DNA of 64,000 nucleotides from Sphingorhabdus sp. (lineage in GTDB: Bacteria; Pseudomonadota; Alphaproteobacteria; Sphingomonadales; Sphingomonadaceae), in the NCBI GenBank assembly GCA_028279555.1, contig JANQNO010000009.1, forward strand, positions 62,001-126,000, read 5' to 3'. Position 1 is the first letter of the stretch; the number at the start of each line of letters is the position of its first letter. Below the pieces are notes generated by a model. It had not been told where the DNA came from, searched no databases, and was given only the letters and a program-made list of their open reading frames with translations. Of this stretch, positions 8,492 through 17,437 are shown one piece after another. The translations under genes and the position numbers were made by a program.

Positions 8492-10891
8492 ATGGAACAG
8501 TCTTTCCCGCTTCTGCCGCTACGCGATATTGTTGTATTTCCGGGAATGATTGTCCCGCTTTTTGTGGGCCGGGACAAGTCGGTCGTCGCGCTCGAAAAAG
8601 CCATGGATGCCGACAAGGAAATCTTCCTTGTGACACAGCTCGACCCTGCCGAGGATGATCCGGGCAAGGACGATCTTTACGATGTTGGTGTAACTGCGAC
8701 GATAATGCAGCTGCTCAAGCTGCCTGATGGAACAGTGCGTGTCTTGGTTGAAGGCAAACAAAGGGCGGAGTTGACAAAGCTGGCCGATCAGCCGGACGAG
8801 TATACCGAAGCATCCATTCGCCCAGTCGAAGAAATCGAGTCTGACGGCGCGGAGGTCACGGCGCTGATGCGATCTGTCATCGATCAGTTTGAACAATATT
8901 CCAAGCTCAACAAAAAAATGCCGGCAGAAACGGCGGTTCAACTTGGCGAGATAACGCAGCCGTCGGCATTGGCAGATGCCGTTTCGGCCAACATTCAGTT
9001 AAAGGTTTCGGACAAACAGTCATTGCTCGTCGAACGCGATGCGCAGCGCCGGCTGGAAATGGCTTTCGCCTTTATGGAGGGCGAGCTTGGCGTACTTCAG
9101 GTAGAGAAGAAAATTCGCGGCCGTGTGAAACGTCAGATGGAAAAGACTCAGCGCGAATATTATCTCAACGAGCAGATGAAAGCGATCCAGCGCGAATTGG
9201 GCAATGGTGATGCCGAGGAGGGCGACGAGCTTGCCGAACTTCAATCCAAAATAGATAGTACCAAGCTCAGCAAGGAAGCCAAAGGCAAGGCGCAAGCCGA
9301 GCTCAAGAAGCTGCGCACCATGGCGCCCATGTCAGCGGAAGCGACTGTCGTTCGCAACTATCTCGATGCCTTGCTCGCCATTCCATGGGGCAAGAAATCA
9401 CGGCTCAAACGCAATATCGGCAAGGCGCAGGAAATCCTGGATGCCGATCATTTTGCACTCGAGAAGGTGAAAGATCGCATCATCGAATTTCTGGCGGTTC
9501 AGGCACGCACCAATAAACTCAAAGGTCCCATTCTCTGCCTTGTCGGGCCTCCGGGTGTAGGCAAAACATCATTGGGGCGCTCGATTGCCCGGGCATGCGG
9601 GCGCGAATTCATTCGCCAATCGCTGGGCGGCGTAAGGGATGAGGCTGAAATTCGCGGGCATCGCCGGACATATATTGGCTCAATGCCGGGCAAGATTGCG
9701 ACCAATCTCAAAAAAGCAGGGACGATGAACCCGCTGTTTCTGCTCGACGAAATTGACAAGCTTGGGCAGGATTTTCGCGGCGACCCCGCATCCGCGCTGC
9801 TCGAAGTGCTCGATCCGGAACAGAATAATCGCTTTGGCGACCACTATCTGGAGATCGATCTCGATCTGTCGGATGTCATGTTTGTCACCACGGCGAACAG
9901 TATGAACCTGCCGCAGCCGCTTTTGGACCGGATGGAGATCATACGGCTGGAGGGCTATACAGAAGACGAAAAGATGGAGATTGCCAAGCGGCATCTTCTC
10001 GACAAGCAGGTCAAGGCGCATGGGCTGAAAGAGGATGAGTTTTCGATCAGCGATGGAGCGCTGCGCGATTTGATCCGGTATTACACGCGTGAGGCTGGCG
10101 TCCGGACGCTGGAACGTGAAATTGCGAAGATTGCCCGAAAGGCGCTGCGCAAGATATTGGAAGAAGAGACCAAGAAAGTTGCAGTTGAACCGGAAAACCT
10201 CTCGGAATTTCTGGGCGTACGAAAGTTTCGCCATGGCATCGGCGAAGAGGAAAACCAGATTGGGGCGGTCACCGGGCTTGCCTGGACGGAAGTGGGCGGC
10301 GACCTGCTGACGATTGAGGCAGTTACGGTTCCGGGCAAAGGGCAAATCAAGACGACCGGCAAGCTCGGCGATGTCATGAGCGAGTCGATCCAGGCAGCGC
10401 TGAGCTACGTAAAGGCCCGCGCACCAAGCTATGGGATCAAGCCGAGCATATTTGCCCGCAAGGATGTCCATATTCACTTGCCGGAAGGGGCTGTCCCCAA
10501 GGACGGTCCATCGGCTGGTATCGGTATGGTCACCGCCATGGTATCGACATTGACGGGCGTAGCGGTTCACAGGGACGTCGCCATGACCGGAGAGGTTACG
10601 CTGCGCGGCCGGGTGCTGCCTATAGGCGGGCTGAAGGAAAAACTGCTTGCCGCGCTTCGGGGCGGCATAAAAACGGTGCTCATTCCGCAGGAGAACGAGA
10701 AGGATCTCACGGAGATTCCGGACAATATCAAGGAGAGTCTGGAGATTCTCCCGGTGAGCCATGTAGATGAAGTATTGGCGCGGGCTCTGGTTGCACCACT
10801 CGACCCGGTCGAATGGACGGAAGCCGACGAAATGGCGGCTTTGTTGCCGCCTTCGGCGGCAGAAGATGCCGGGAAAACGGTGCGTCATTAG
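8492..10891 (+). CDS. lon: ATP-dependent protease Lon (La)
   Basis: The start at ATG 8492, after GGAGTAA, gives 799 residues beginning [19 protein letters not shown]; the frame's earlier ATG at 8444 adds unlike residues. It has the N-terminal substrate domain, Walker A at 352-359 (GPPGVGKT), Walker B FLLDEIDK, and a C-terminal protease domain with the Ser-Lys dyad S674 (DGPSAG) and K717 (GLKEK). Lon degrades misfolded and regulatory proteins in the cytoplasm. HU, another protein linked with Lon biology in E. coli, follows directly. Confidence 0.97.
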   Translation: MEQSFPLLPLRDIVVFPGMIVPLFVGRDKSVVALEKAMDADKEIFLVTQLDPAEDDPGKDDLYDVGVTATIMQLLKLPDGTVRVLVEGKQRAELTKLADQPDEYTEASIRPVEEIESDGAEVTALMRSVIDQFEQYSKLNKKMPAETAVQLGEITQPSALADAVSANIQLKVSDKQSLLVERDAQRRLEMAFAFMEGELGVLQVEKKIRGRVKRQMEKTQREYYLNEQMKAIQRELGNGDAEEGDELAELQSKIDSTKLSKEAKGKAQAELKKLRTMAPMSAEATVVRNYLDALLAIPWGKKSRLKRNIGKAQEILDADHFALEKVKDRIIEFLAVQARTNKLKGPILCLVGPPGVGKTSLGRSIARACGREFIRQSLGGVRDEAEIRGHRRTYIGSMPGKIATNLKKAGTMNPLFLLDEIDKLGQDFRGDPASALLEVLDPEQNNRFGDHYLEIDLDLSDVMFVTTANSMNLPQPLLDRMEIIRLEGYTEDEKMEIAKRHLLDKQVKAHGLKEDEFSISDGALRDLIRYYTREAGVRTLEREIAKIARKALRKILEEETKKVAVEPENLSEFLGVRKFRHGIGEEENQIGAVTGLAWTEVGGDLLTIEAVTVPGKGQIKTTGKLGDVMSESIQAALSYVKARAPSYGIKPSIFARKDVHIHLPEGAVPKDGPSAGIGMVTAMVSTLTGVAVHRDVAMTGEVTLRGRVLPIGGLKEKLLAALRGGIKTVLIPQENEKDLTEIPDNIKESLEILPVSHVDEVLARALVAPLDPVEWTEADEMAALLPPSAAEDAGKTVRH

Positions 10892-10973
10892 TAAAATGCT
10901 GCTTCGCGGTTGGATAGAATCGACATTATCCACAAAAAAGCGCGGTTTTTTGCGGCATCTGGCCGTTTTTCCT

Positions 10974-11002
10974 TTGACACTGCTCGAATCAGCCCCTTTA
11001 GT
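10974..11002 (+). promoter_or_regulatory. candidate promoter for the HU gene
   Basis: A perfect -35 hexamer TTGACA at 10974-10979 is followed after 17 bases by TTTAGT at 10997-11002, a 4/6 match to the -10 consensus. It lies 78 bases before the HU start codon, in the 188-bp gap after lon, so HU probably has its own promoter. Confidence 0.45.
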
Positions 11003-11023
11003 CGCCCCACCGGCTAAGCCGCG

Positions 11024-11037
11024 ATTCAAATTTGAAT
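11024..11037. repeat. perfect 14-bp palindrome in HU leader
   Basis: ATTCAAATTTGAAT reads the same on both strands and lies between the candidate promoter and the HU start codon. It could be an operator or only an AT-rich leader; no known factor is recognised. Confidence 0.4.
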
Positions 11038-11079
11038 TTAATGTATGAAGTTTTGGAATTTGAGAGGGGTGCAAATATC

Positions 11080-11355
11080 ATGAATAAGCAAGATCTCGTT
11101 AGTGCAGTTGCAGAAGCAAGCGGCCTCAGCAAGTCTGATGCGGCAAAAGCTGTCGACGGCACTTTTGACTCGATTACCGGAGAATTAAAGCGGGGCGGCG
11201 ATGTTCGCCTGGTAGGGTTCGGAACCTTTTCAGTTGCTCACCGCAAGGCATCCACCGGGCGTAACCCCCGTACTGGCGAGCCAATGAATATTCCTGCCTC
11301 GAAGCAGCCGAAATTCAAAGCTGGTAAGGCGCTCAAGGACGCTTGCAACAAGTAA
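11080..11355 (+). CDS. hup: HU family DNA-binding protein
   Basis: The 91-residue protein starts at ATG 11080 (MNKQDLVSAVAEASGLSKSD). It has the HU/IHF fold with the arm segment FGTFSVAHRKASTGRNPRTG and the closing FKAGKALKDA. It is a nucleoid protein that bends and compacts DNA; the sequence is HU-like rather than IHF-like. AGGGG sits about 10 bases before the start. An in-frame ATG at 11041 would add residues not seen in the family. Confidence 0.95.
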   Translation: MNKQDLVSAVAEASGLSKSDAAKAVDGTFDSITGELKRGGDVRLVGFGTFSVAHRKASTGRNPRTGEPMNIPASKQPKFKAGKALKDACNK

Positions 11356-11398
11356 TCCATGTCTGTTTGAGGGCATTATTTGCCTGATTGAGATCAAG

Positions 11399-11427
11399 AA
11401 AGGCTGCCTAACCGGGCGGCCTTTTTT
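11399..11427 (+). terminator. intrinsic terminator after HU
   Basis: A 10-bp stem (11399-11408, AAAGGCTGCC, with its partner ending in CCTTT) and a 6-base loop run into six T residues at 11422-11427. It lies 44 bases after the HU stop, between convergent genes. Confidence 0.8.
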
Positions 11428-11489
11428 GCTTGGCTTCAGAAAACTCAAAGCCGCGGATGCTTCGATGTAGGCGAGTCCCGCAAACTTTT

Positions 11490-11732
11490 TTATGCGGCGA
11501 GCTTCATAGCCGGCTCTTCCGCATCGTTTCGGCCCGGAAAAGCGACGATCTCAGCTGACGGCGTTACCGGAACATGAACCGTTATTTTACGCTTCGGCAG
11601 ATCCGGTTGATCCGCGTGCACCGCGCGAAAAATTTCGCCGATGCGCGGCAAAGCTCCGCCAACTCCCAGCATAATTGCGGAAAGCGCCAGCATAAAAATT
11701 GAGGAGAAGAGCAGGGGGGCGATGATGGTCAT
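11490..11732 (-). CDS. small single-pass membrane protein, candidate SOS-regulated
   Basis: The 80-residue protein begins MTIIAPLLFSSIFMLALSAI, one hydrophobic helix at about residues 3-27. A charged, Pro-rich cytoplasmic or periplasmic tail follows (ADQPDLPKRKITVHVPVTPS). AAAGG lies 8 bases before ATG 11732. No family is recognised. Two tandem GTTC-N7-GTTC boxes sit 69-117 bases upstream on its promoter side, so LexA repression is likely. Known SOS-induced small membrane proteins such as SidA of Caulobacter inhibit division, which makes that role a testable guess, not an assignment. It is convergent with HU. Confidence 0.7.
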   Translation of the reverse strand: MTIIAPLLFSSIFMLALSAIMLGVGGALPRIGEIFRAVHADQPDLPKRKITVHVPVTPSAEIVAFPGRNDAEEPAMKLAA

Positions 11733-11800
11733 TTTTTACCTTTCTTTATCCCCCAACAATCTCATTACCGGGAGCAAGATGAATCCTGGTTGAATCATAT

Positions 11801-11815
11801 GTTCTCTAAATGTTC
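11801..11815 (-). promoter_or_regulatory. LexA (SOS) box 1, GTTC-N7-GTTC
   Basis: GTTCTCTAAATGTTC is an exact match to the alphaproteobacterial LexA direct repeat GTTC-N7-GTTC. Seen from the leftward gene, it lies just downstream of a perfect TTGACA (11826-11821) and upstream of a TATGAT (11799-11794), so a bound repressor would block that promoter. The -35/-10 spacing (21) is longer than ideal; another -10 is possible. Confidence 0.7.
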
Positions 11816-11834
11816 CTTCCTGTCAAGCGTAAAT

Positions 11835-11849
11835 GTTCAATTTTTGTTC
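11835..11849 (-). promoter_or_regulatory. LexA (SOS) box 2, GTTC-N7-GTTC
   Basis: GTTCAATTTTTGTTC is a second exact LexA direct repeat, 34 bp from the first and with an AT-rich centre as in known boxes. Tandem boxes would allow cooperative or tight repression of the leftward 80-aa gene; rpsB starts 200 bp away on the other side. Confidence 0.7.
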
Positions 11850-11916
11850 TCGATTCTCTTGGTCGAACTGAAACTTGCCTGAATCGTGTTGGATCCGCGC
11901 TATGTCTGCATAGCTC

Positions 11917-11945
11917 TTGACCTGAGAGATGCATCGGTCTAACTG
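11917..11945 (+). promoter_or_regulatory. candidate rpsB promoter
   Basis: TTGACC at 11917-11922 is followed after 17 bases by TAACTG at 11940-11945. This would give a leader of about 100 bases for rpsB containing the direct repeat GGTGCCGATACGGTGCC. The leader may hold an S2 autoregulatory structure, but no known motif was recognised. Apart from the SOS boxes, nothing else was seen in the 318-bp gap 11733-12050. Confidence 0.4.
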
Positions 11946-12050
11946 CGCCGCCATTCCACATGGGAATCGCACATACCGGTGCCGATACGGTGCCAGCAGG
12001 CATTGTTCGGTTCAATGATTTCCAGAGGCATAACCGGAAGGAGAAAGACT

Positions 12051-13298
12051 ATGGCGGCACCTGTCGTCACGATGCAGCAATTGCTTGAAGCCGGATCGCA
12101 TTTCGGCCACCAGACCCACCGATGGAACCCGCGAATGAAGCCGTATATTTTCGGCGCACGTAACGGAATCCACATTCTCGATCTCTCGCAGACCGTTCCG
12201 CTCTTTGCGCGGGCGCTGGATTTTGTCTCCAAAACCGTTGCAAGCGGCGGCAAGGTGCTGATGGTCGGAACCAAGCGTCAGGCGCAGCAGCCGATTGCAG
12301 AGGCAGCGCACGCCTCTGGTCAGCATTTCGTCAATCACCGTTGGCTGGGCGGTATGCTCACCAACTGGAAGACAATCTCAAATTCGATCCGCCGTTTGAA
12401 GATGCTGGAGGAACAGCTCTCCGGTGACACGCAAGGCTTCACCAAGAAAGAAGTCCTGCAGATGACGCGCGAACGCGACAAGCTCGAGCTGTCGCTTGGC
12501 GGTATTCGCGATATGGGCGGTATTCCAGACGTCATGTTCGTGATCGATGCGAACAAGGAAGAATTGGCGATCAAGGAAGCCAATGTCCTCGGAATTCCGG
12601 TCATTGCTATCCTCGATTCGAATGTCGATCCCACGGGCATCGCATTTCCCGTTCCTGCCAATGACGATGCCTCGCGCGCAATCCGGCTCTATTGTGAGGC
12701 AGTTGCCGAAGCCGCAGGCCAGGGCAACATCGGTGCTGCGCAGGCAAGCGGCGAAGATATGGGCGCGATGGCCGAACCACCGGCAGAGGTAGCTGCTACG
12801 GACGAAACCAAGGCGGAGGAGAAGCCGGCCGAGAAGGCACCGGCTGAAAAGACGCCAGCGAAGAAAGAGAAGCCTGCGGCTGCCGAGGAAGCTCCGGCTG
12901 ACAAGGCTGAGATTGATGCAGAAGCAACAGCTACGGTCGAAACTCCGGCCGGGGAAGCTGAAGCAGAAGAAACTCCCGCTCCTGCGGAAGCCCCGGTGGA
13001 CAAGGCTGAAAAGGAAGAAAAGCCCGCCGCTGAAGAAGCGTCAGCGACCAAGGAATCTGACAAGGAAGAGGCACCAGCCAAAAAAGCACCAGCCAAAAAG
13101 CCGGCAGCAAAGAAAGCGCCGGCGAAAAAAGCCCTTGCCAAGAAGGCTGATGCCGAGAAAGCTCCGGCTAAAAAGCCAGCTGCAAAGAAGGCCCCCGCCA
13201 AGAAGGCTCCTGCCAAAAAGCCGGCAGCAAAGAAGGCGGCAGCGAAAAAGGCCCCTGCCAAGACCAAGGCTAAGGAAGAAGCTGAAAAGGCTGAATAG
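12051..13298 (+). CDS. rpsB: 30S ribosomal protein S2 with long Lys/Ala/Pro-rich C-terminal tail
   Basis: The start at ATG 12051, after GAAGGAG, gives [20 protein letters not shown]. The S2 core (to about residue 232) is typical, with [14 protein letters not shown] and the closing [14 protein letters not shown]. The protein is 415 residues against about 240-260 usual. Residues ~241-340 are Glu/Ala/Pro-rich and acidic; residues ~341-405 are repeats of PAKK/AAKK type resembling histone H1 or AlgP tails. Such tails are unstructured and could bind RNA or DNA. It is the first gene of a translation operon with tsf. Confidence 0.96.
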   Translation: MAAPVVTMQQLLEAGSHFGHQTHRWNPRMKPYIFGARNGIHILDLSQTVPLFARALDFVSKTVASGGKVLMVGTKRQAQQPIAEAAHASGQHFVNHRWLGGMLTNWKTISNSIRRLKMLEEQLSGDTQGFTKKEVLQMTRERDKLELSLGGIRDMGGIPDVMFVIDANKEELAIKEANVLGIPVIAILDSNVDPTGIAFPVPANDDASRAIRLYCEAVAEAAGQGNIGAAQASGEDMGAMAEPPAEVAATDETKAEEKPAEKAPAEKTPAKKEKPAAAEEAPADKAEIDAEATATVETPAGEAEAEETPAPAEAPVDKAEKEEKPAAEEASATKESDKEEAPAKKAPAKKPAAKKAPAKKALAKKADAEKAPAKKPAAKKAPAKKAPAKKPAAKKAAAKKAPAKTKAKEEAEKAE

Positions 13299-13302
13299 AA
13301 GA

Positions 13303-13334
13303 TTGAATGCCTGCGGGTTAATGCCGGCATTCAA
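13303..13334 (+). other. hairpin between rpsB and tsf
   Basis: TTGAATGCC (13303-13311) and GGCATTCAA (13326-13334) form a perfect 9-bp stem directly after the rpsB stop. No T-run follows, so it may be an attenuator, an mRNA-processing site or an mRNA-stabilising structure rather than a terminator. Confidence 0.5.
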
Positions 13335-13428
13335 CTTGTAACACTTGCTCCTTAGGGGCGAATGATAACAACAACACAGCCCCAACTGGCGGGCGCGGAA
13401 TGCTTTTCATGCGAAAGGATGACACATA

Positions 13429-14352
13429 ATGGCAATTACTGCTGCGAACGTAAAAGAACTGCGTGACCGTTCCGGTGCAGGCATGATGGATGCCAAAAAG
13501 GCGCTGGAAGAGACCGGCGGCGATCTGGAATCTGCTGTCGATCTGCTGCGCGCCAAAGGGCTGGCGACAGCCAGTAAAAAGTCCAGCCGCACGGCTGCAG
13601 AAGGCCTGGTCGGCGTGGCCGTAGATGGCACCAAAGGCTCGGCTGTAGAAGTCAACAGCCAGACCGACTTTGTTGCCAAAAATGAGCAATTTCAAGATTT
13701 TGTGTCGAGGGTTACAGATATCGCTCTGACGCTGGGGACCAGCGAAGTGGAACCCATTCTGGCTGCGGATCACCCCGAAGGCGGCAGCGTGCAGGATGTG
13801 CTAACCAACAATATCGCTACAATCGGCGAGAACCAGGTCGTTCGCCGCGCAAAAACTATTTCGGTCGATAAAGGCCGGGTAGTCAGCTATGTCCATAATG
13901 TCACTGCTCCCGGGCTGGGCGGTATTGGCGTGCTGGTGGCCCTGGAAAGCGAAACGCCGGCGGATATACTCGACGGCCTTGGTAAGCAGCTGGCAATGCA
14001 TATTGCCGCCGCTTTTCCGCTTGCTCTTGATGCCGATGGTCTCGATGCCGAAGTGATCGAACGCGAACGTGCAATTGCCGCGGAAAAGGCCGCTGAATCG
14101 GGCAAGCCGCCCGAGATCGTAGAGAAGATGGTCGATGGCGCGATCAAGAAATTTGCGAAGGAAAATGCGCTGCTGAGCCAGCTCTTCGTGATCGACAACA
14201 AGACGCCCATCGCCGATGTCGTAGCCCAGGCAGGCAAAGAAGCCGGTGCCGAAATTGTGCTCAAGGACTATGTCCGCTTTCAGCTGGGTGAAGGCATCGA
14301 GAAGGAAGAGAGCGATTTTGCGGCAGAGGTTGCAGCCGCCGTCGGGAGCTAA
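13429..14352 (+). CDS. tsf: elongation factor Ts
   Basis: The 307-residue protein begins [20 protein letters not shown], the N-terminal EF-Tu-binding module with the [13 protein letters not shown] signature. The core segment [13 protein letters not shown] and the C-terminal domain ending near FQLGEGIEK follow. It is the guanine nucleotide exchange factor for EF-Tu. AAAGGATG sits upstream of the start. It follows rpsB as in nearly all bacteria. Confidence 0.98.
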   Translation: MAITAANVKELRDRSGAGMMDAKKALEETGGDLESAVDLLRAKGLATASKKSSRTAAEGLVGVAVDGTKGSAVEVNSQTDFVAKNEQFQDFVSRVTDIALTLGTSEVEPILAADHPEGGSVQDVLTNNIATIGENQVVRRAKTISVDKGRVVSYVHNVTAPGLGGIGVLVALESETPADILDGLGKQLAMHIAAAFPLALDADGLDAEVIERERAIAAEKAAESGKPPEIVEKMVDGAIKKFAKENALLSQLFVIDNKTPIADVVAQAGKEAGAEIVLKDYVRFQLGEGIEKEESDFAAEVAAAVGS

Positions 14353-14361
14353 ACCGGAACC

Positions 14362-14386
14362 GGCTGGTGGAAAACTGTCACCAGCC
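14362..14386 (+). other. hairpin between tsf and pyrH
   Basis: GGCTGGTG (14362-14369) pairs perfectly with CACCAGCC (14379-14386) ten bases after the tsf stop. No T-run follows. It may partly uncouple pyrH from rpsB-tsf. Confidence 0.45.
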
Positions 14387-14459
14387 ACTTGGCGAGATGG
14401 CGCGGGGCTATTATAGCTTTGCGCCATTGCCATATTTGGCGAAGGGAGAAGGGGGATAG

Positions 14460-15182
14460 ATGAGCGGTTCCGGTTACAAGCGTATCCTCCTGAAATTGTC
14501 GGGCGAAGTCCTGATGGGCGAGCAGGCCTTTGGTATCGATCCGGAAACCGTCGCGCGCGTTGCCGAAGAGGTGAAAGCGGCCAAGGACACCGGGCTGGAG
14601 CTATGTTTGGTAATCGGCGGCGGCAATATATTTCGCGGCATGGCGGGCGCGGCCAAGGGTATGGACCGGGCGCAGGCCGACTATATGGGTATGCTGGCCA
14701 CTGTCATGAATGCGCTTGCCATGCAGAATGCGCTTGAGCAACTTGGCGTGCCGACGCGGGTGCAATCGGCCATCCAGATGGACAGTGTATGTGAGCCGGT
14801 AATCCGCCGCCGTGCAGAACGGCATCTTGAAAAAGGGCGGGTGGTGATTTTCGCTGCGGGCGTTGGCGCGCCCTATTTCACGACCGATAGTGGAGCGGCG
14901 CTGCGGGCTGCCGAGATGAAATGCGACGCGCTGTTCAAAGGCACCAGCGTAGACGGGGTTTATGACAGCGACCCCAAAACAAACCCCGAAGCAAAGCGTT
15001 TCGATACAGTTAGTTTTGATCGTGTCTTGCAAGACAATCTGAAAGTTATGGACGCAAGCGCCGTGGCGCTATGCCGCGACAACGACATTCCCATTGTCGT
15101 CTTTTCCATCCGGGAAAGGGGCAATCTCGCCAAGGTGCTGGCCGGTGATGGGGTATCGACCGTCGTTGCCAATGAGGCGTAA
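14460..15182 (+). CDS. pyrH: UMP kinase
   Basis: The 240-residue amino-acid-kinase-fold protein begins with [14 protein letters not shown]. It has the nucleotide loop IGGGNIFRG, the acceptor-site segment with the [11 protein letters not shown] stretch, and [13 protein letters not shown]. It phosphorylates UMP to UDP for nucleic-acid and envelope precursor synthesis. A strong purine-rich ribosome site (GAAGGGAGAAGGGGG) precedes ATG 14460. It is conserved between tsf and frr. Confidence 0.97.
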   Translation: MSGSGYKRILLKLSGEVLMGEQAFGIDPETVARVAEEVKAAKDTGLELCLVIGGGNIFRGMAGAAKGMDRAQADYMGMLATVMNALAMQNALEQLGVPTRVQSAIQMDSVCEPVIRRRAERHLEKGRVVIFAAGVGAPYFTTDSGAALRAAEMKCDALFKGTSVDGVYDSDPKTNPEAKRFDTVSFDRVLQDNLKVMDASAVALCRDNDIPIVVFSIRERGNLAKVLAGDGVSTVVANEA

Positions 15183-15211
15183 GCGGGCGCAGAAGAGAAT
15201 AGGAGAGCAAT

Positions 15212-15769
15212 ATGCCGCAATATGACAGGGCAGACATCGAGCGCCGCATGCAGGGCGCTGTCGACAGCCTGAGGGGCGATCTGGGCGGCCTCAGGACAGG
15301 GCGGGCCAACACCACTCTGCTCGATCCCGTCGTGGTGGAGGTCTACGGTGCCAATATGCCGCTCAATCAGGTGGCGACGGTGAGCGCGCCGGAACCGCGG
15401 CTTTTGTCGGTGCAGGTCTGGGACAAGAGCAATCTGAACGCCGTTGAAAAGGCCATCAACCAGGCTGGGCTGGGCCTCAACCCGGTAATCGACGGACAGC
15501 TTATCCGATTGCCGATACCCGATCTGACCGAGGAGCGGCGCAAGGAGCTGGCGAAGCTGGCCGGGCAATATGCAGAAAAGGCAAAAATCGCCATCCGTAA
15601 TGTCAGGCGCGATGGCAATGATGCGATCAAAGCCGATGAAAATAAAAAGGAAATCAGCGAGGATGAACGTAAGCGGCTCGAAGGCGAAGTGCAGAAACTG
15701 ACCGACGATATGATCAATGCCGTCGATGACACCACGGCGCACAAGGAAAAGGAAATTCTCAGCCAGTGA
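15212..15769 (+). CDS. frr: ribosome recycling factor
   Basis: The 185-residue protein has the RRF pattern: L[22 protein letters not shown], then [14 protein letters not shown] and a C-terminal helix with [21 protein letters not shown]. It splits post-termination ribosomes with EF-G. AGGAGAG sits before ATG 15212. The normal frr length and pyrH-frr order support the call. Confidence 0.98.
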   Translation: MPQYDRADIERRMQGAVDSLRGDLGGLRTGRANTTLLDPVVVEVYGANMPLNQVATVSAPEPRLLSVQVWDKSNLNAVEKAINQAGLGLNPVIDGQLIRLPIPDLTEERRKELAKLAGQYAEKAKIAIRNVRRDGNDAIKADENKKEISEDERKRLEGEVQKLTDDMINAVDDTTAHKEKEILSQ

Positions 15770-15801
15770 CTGGAACAACTGACCAATCCGGTTTCTTTAG
15801 A

Positions 15802-15894
15802 TGTCATCCCCGCGAAAGCGGGGATCCATGGTCTGATATTGCGGTTCTAATATCACGTTTTGTCCATGGAACCCCGATCAAGTCGGGGGTGACA
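15802..15894. repeat. inverted doublet of the CCCCGA-TCGGGG palindromic repeat
   Basis: Unit 1 (15802-15831, plus orientation) starts TGTCATCCCC and ends GGATCCATGG. Unit 2 (15864-15894) is the same repeat inverted, starting CCATGG and ending GGGTGACA. Each unit is itself an imperfect palindrome. The 32-bp spacer contains GATATT...AATATC, so the whole doublet can fold into one long hairpin, as REPINs do. It lies between frr and uppS and carries no gene. The same repeat bounds the two GIY-YIG cassettes at 45.0 and 50.0 kb. Confidence 0.9.
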
Positions 15895-15918
15895 GTTACT
15901 GGGGAAAGTTGAACTGCT

Positions 15919-16623
15919 ATGGCTTCCAATCCTGCCTTTGATGAAGGTCTAGCTGCTCCCCGCCATGTCGCCATCATCATGGACGGCAATGGACGCTGGG
16001 CCAAGAAGCGCAGGCTCCCCAGGGCCATGGGGCACAAAAGGGGGGTAGAGGCGACCCGGCAGATTGTGCGGGCAGCAGGCGATCTGGGGCTGGAGGCGAT
16101 GAGCCTTTATGCCTTCTCCAGCGAAAACTGGAAGCGGCCGGAGGATGAGGTCAGCGATCTTATGGGGCTTTTGCGGGGCTATATCCGCAGCGACCTAGAC
16201 GAATTTGTCGAGAAAGGCGTGAAGCTCAAGATCCTTGGCAATTACAAGGCGTTTGCACCTGATATTGTGGACCTGCTCGAGGATGCTCTGGAGAAGACGG
16301 CTGGCGGCAACGGGCCGACTTTGGCCGTGGCCCTCAACTATGGAGCGCAGGCAGAGCTGGCGCAAGCCGCCGCCGCCGCGGCAGCCAAGGGCCCGGTAAC
16401 GCAAGAGGCCATCGAGGCGGAGCTCTATTCTGCCGGCCTTCCCCCGCTGGATCTGATCATCCGCACGTCGGGCGAGCACCGGCTCAGCAATTTCATGCTG
16501 TGGCAGGCCGCCTATGCTGAATTGTGGTTCACCGATACGCTATGGCCTGATTTCACGCCCGAGGAATTTACCGCTGCACTCGAAGAATTTGCCGGGCGCG
16601 AACGCCGTTTCGGTGGCCGGTGA
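15919..16623 (+). CDS. uppS: di-trans,poly-cis-undecaprenyl diphosphate synthase
   Basis: The 234-residue protein has the Z-prenyltransferase signature HVAIIMDGNGRWAKKR near residue 16-31, with the catalytic Asp in MDGNGRW. Downstream are SENWKRP and the C-terminal LIIRTSGEHRLSNFMLWQAAYAE. It makes the C55 carrier lipid precursor for peptidoglycan from farnesyl diphosphate and isopentenyl diphosphate. It is followed 34 bp later by cdsA. Confidence 0.97.
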   Translation: MASNPAFDEGLAAPRHVAIIMDGNGRWAKKRRLPRAMGHKRGVEATRQIVRAAGDLGLEAMSLYAFSSENWKRPEDEVSDLMGLLRGYIRSDLDEFVEKGVKLKILGNYKAFAPDIVDLLEDALEKTAGGNGPTLAVALNYGAQAELAQAAAAAAAKGPVTQEAIEAELYSAGLPPLDLIIRTSGEHRLSNFMLWQAAYAELWFTDTLWPDFTPEEFTAALEEFAGRERRFGGR

Positions 16624-16657
16624 CAGTCAGCTTTCAAGCGTTGGTTGGGAAGTTTTG

Positions 16658-17437
16658 ATGGAAGAAGGGACGAAACCTGATCGTGTTGAAGATGCGACTT
16701 TGGCGCGCCACAATTTGAGGCGATGGGGTGACCTCAGGAACCGGTTGATTACTGCCATCATTGCAATGGTTGTTGTAGGCGCTTTTATCTATGCTGGCGG
16801 TACTTGGTGGGCTGGTTTTGTCATTATCGTGTCATTTGCTGTTTTACGTGAATGGTTAAGGTTGATTCGGCATAGGCAAGGGTTTCAGTATGCGCTTTGG
16901 TTGACAATGGGATTATTATACATTGGTTTGACGGGGTTTCTATTTGTTGAACTCAGAGAACGACCTAATGGTGTAATAACTCTTTACTCTATCATACTCG
17001 GAGTAATAGCTACCGACACATTTGCATACTTTGTTGGTAGATTTGCTGGTGGGAAGAAGATCGCACCAAAAATAAGCCCTTCCAAAACGTGGAGCGGCCT
17101 GTTTGGTGGCTGTTTGGGGGCATTTGTTACAACGGCGATTATTTTGTTTTATGTAAAGGAAAACCACAAGTTTTACGGTGTTCTCGAGATTTTAAATACA
17201 TTTAGCTTGATTGGTATATTTGCGTCATCTTTTTTGATTGGTTTTCTGCTCGCCACAGTTGCTCAAGCTGGAGATTTTTTTGAAAGTTGGATGAAGAGAA
17301 TTGCAGACGTGAAGGATTCGGGGCGTCTCTTGCCAGGCCACGGAGGCGTATTTGATAGAGTCGACGGTCTGTTATCTGTGACATTGATTGCTGGAGTTGC
17401 TGAATTTTTGTCGGATATGTCGAGCTTCGTCTTTTGA
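16658..17437 (+). CDS. cdsA: phosphatidate cytidylyltransferase, AT-rich relative to neighbours
   Basis: The 259-residue protein from ATG 16658 is a polytopic membrane protein with the complete CDP-diglyceride synthetase signature near its C-terminus (SWMKRIADVKDSGRLLPGHG, then GVFDRVD). It makes CDP-diacylglycerol from phosphatidate and CTP. The base composition is very different from flanking genes: 17161-17220 is 18 G/C in 60 (30%) while the adjacent dxr is clearly GC-rich. The stop overlaps the TTG start of dxr (TTGA). Earlier in-frame GTG starts inside uppS are possible. Replacement of the native gene by a foreign copy is the simplest reading. Confidence 0.93.
   Translation: MEEGTKPDRVEDATLARHNLRRWGDLRNRLITAIIAMVVVGAFIYAGGTWWAGFVIIVSFAVLREWLRLIRHRQGFQYALWLTMGLLYIGLTGFLFVELRERPNGVITLYSIILGVIATDTFAYFVGRFAGGKKIAPKISPSKTWSGLFGGCLGAFVTTAIILFYVKENHKFYGVLEILNTFSLIGIFASSFLIGFLLATVAQAGDFFESWMKRIADVKDSGRLLPGHGGVFDRVDGLLSVTLIAGVAEFLSDMSSFVF

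Noticed and set aside
9680-11074. 464-aa open frame opposite lon
   Set aside because: Antisense shadow of a highly conserved gene with matching codon bias; composition is His/Arg/Gln-rich and matches no family I recognise.
13070-13270. Repeated DNA that could be taken for a CRISPR or tandem-repeat array
   Set aside because: The periodicity comes from PAKK-type codons in frame; there are no constant repeats with unique spacers.
12689-13330. 213-aa frame opposite the rpsB tail ([12 protein letters not shown] repeats)
   Set aside because: It is the reverse translation of the Lys/Ala repeats, not a membrane protein.
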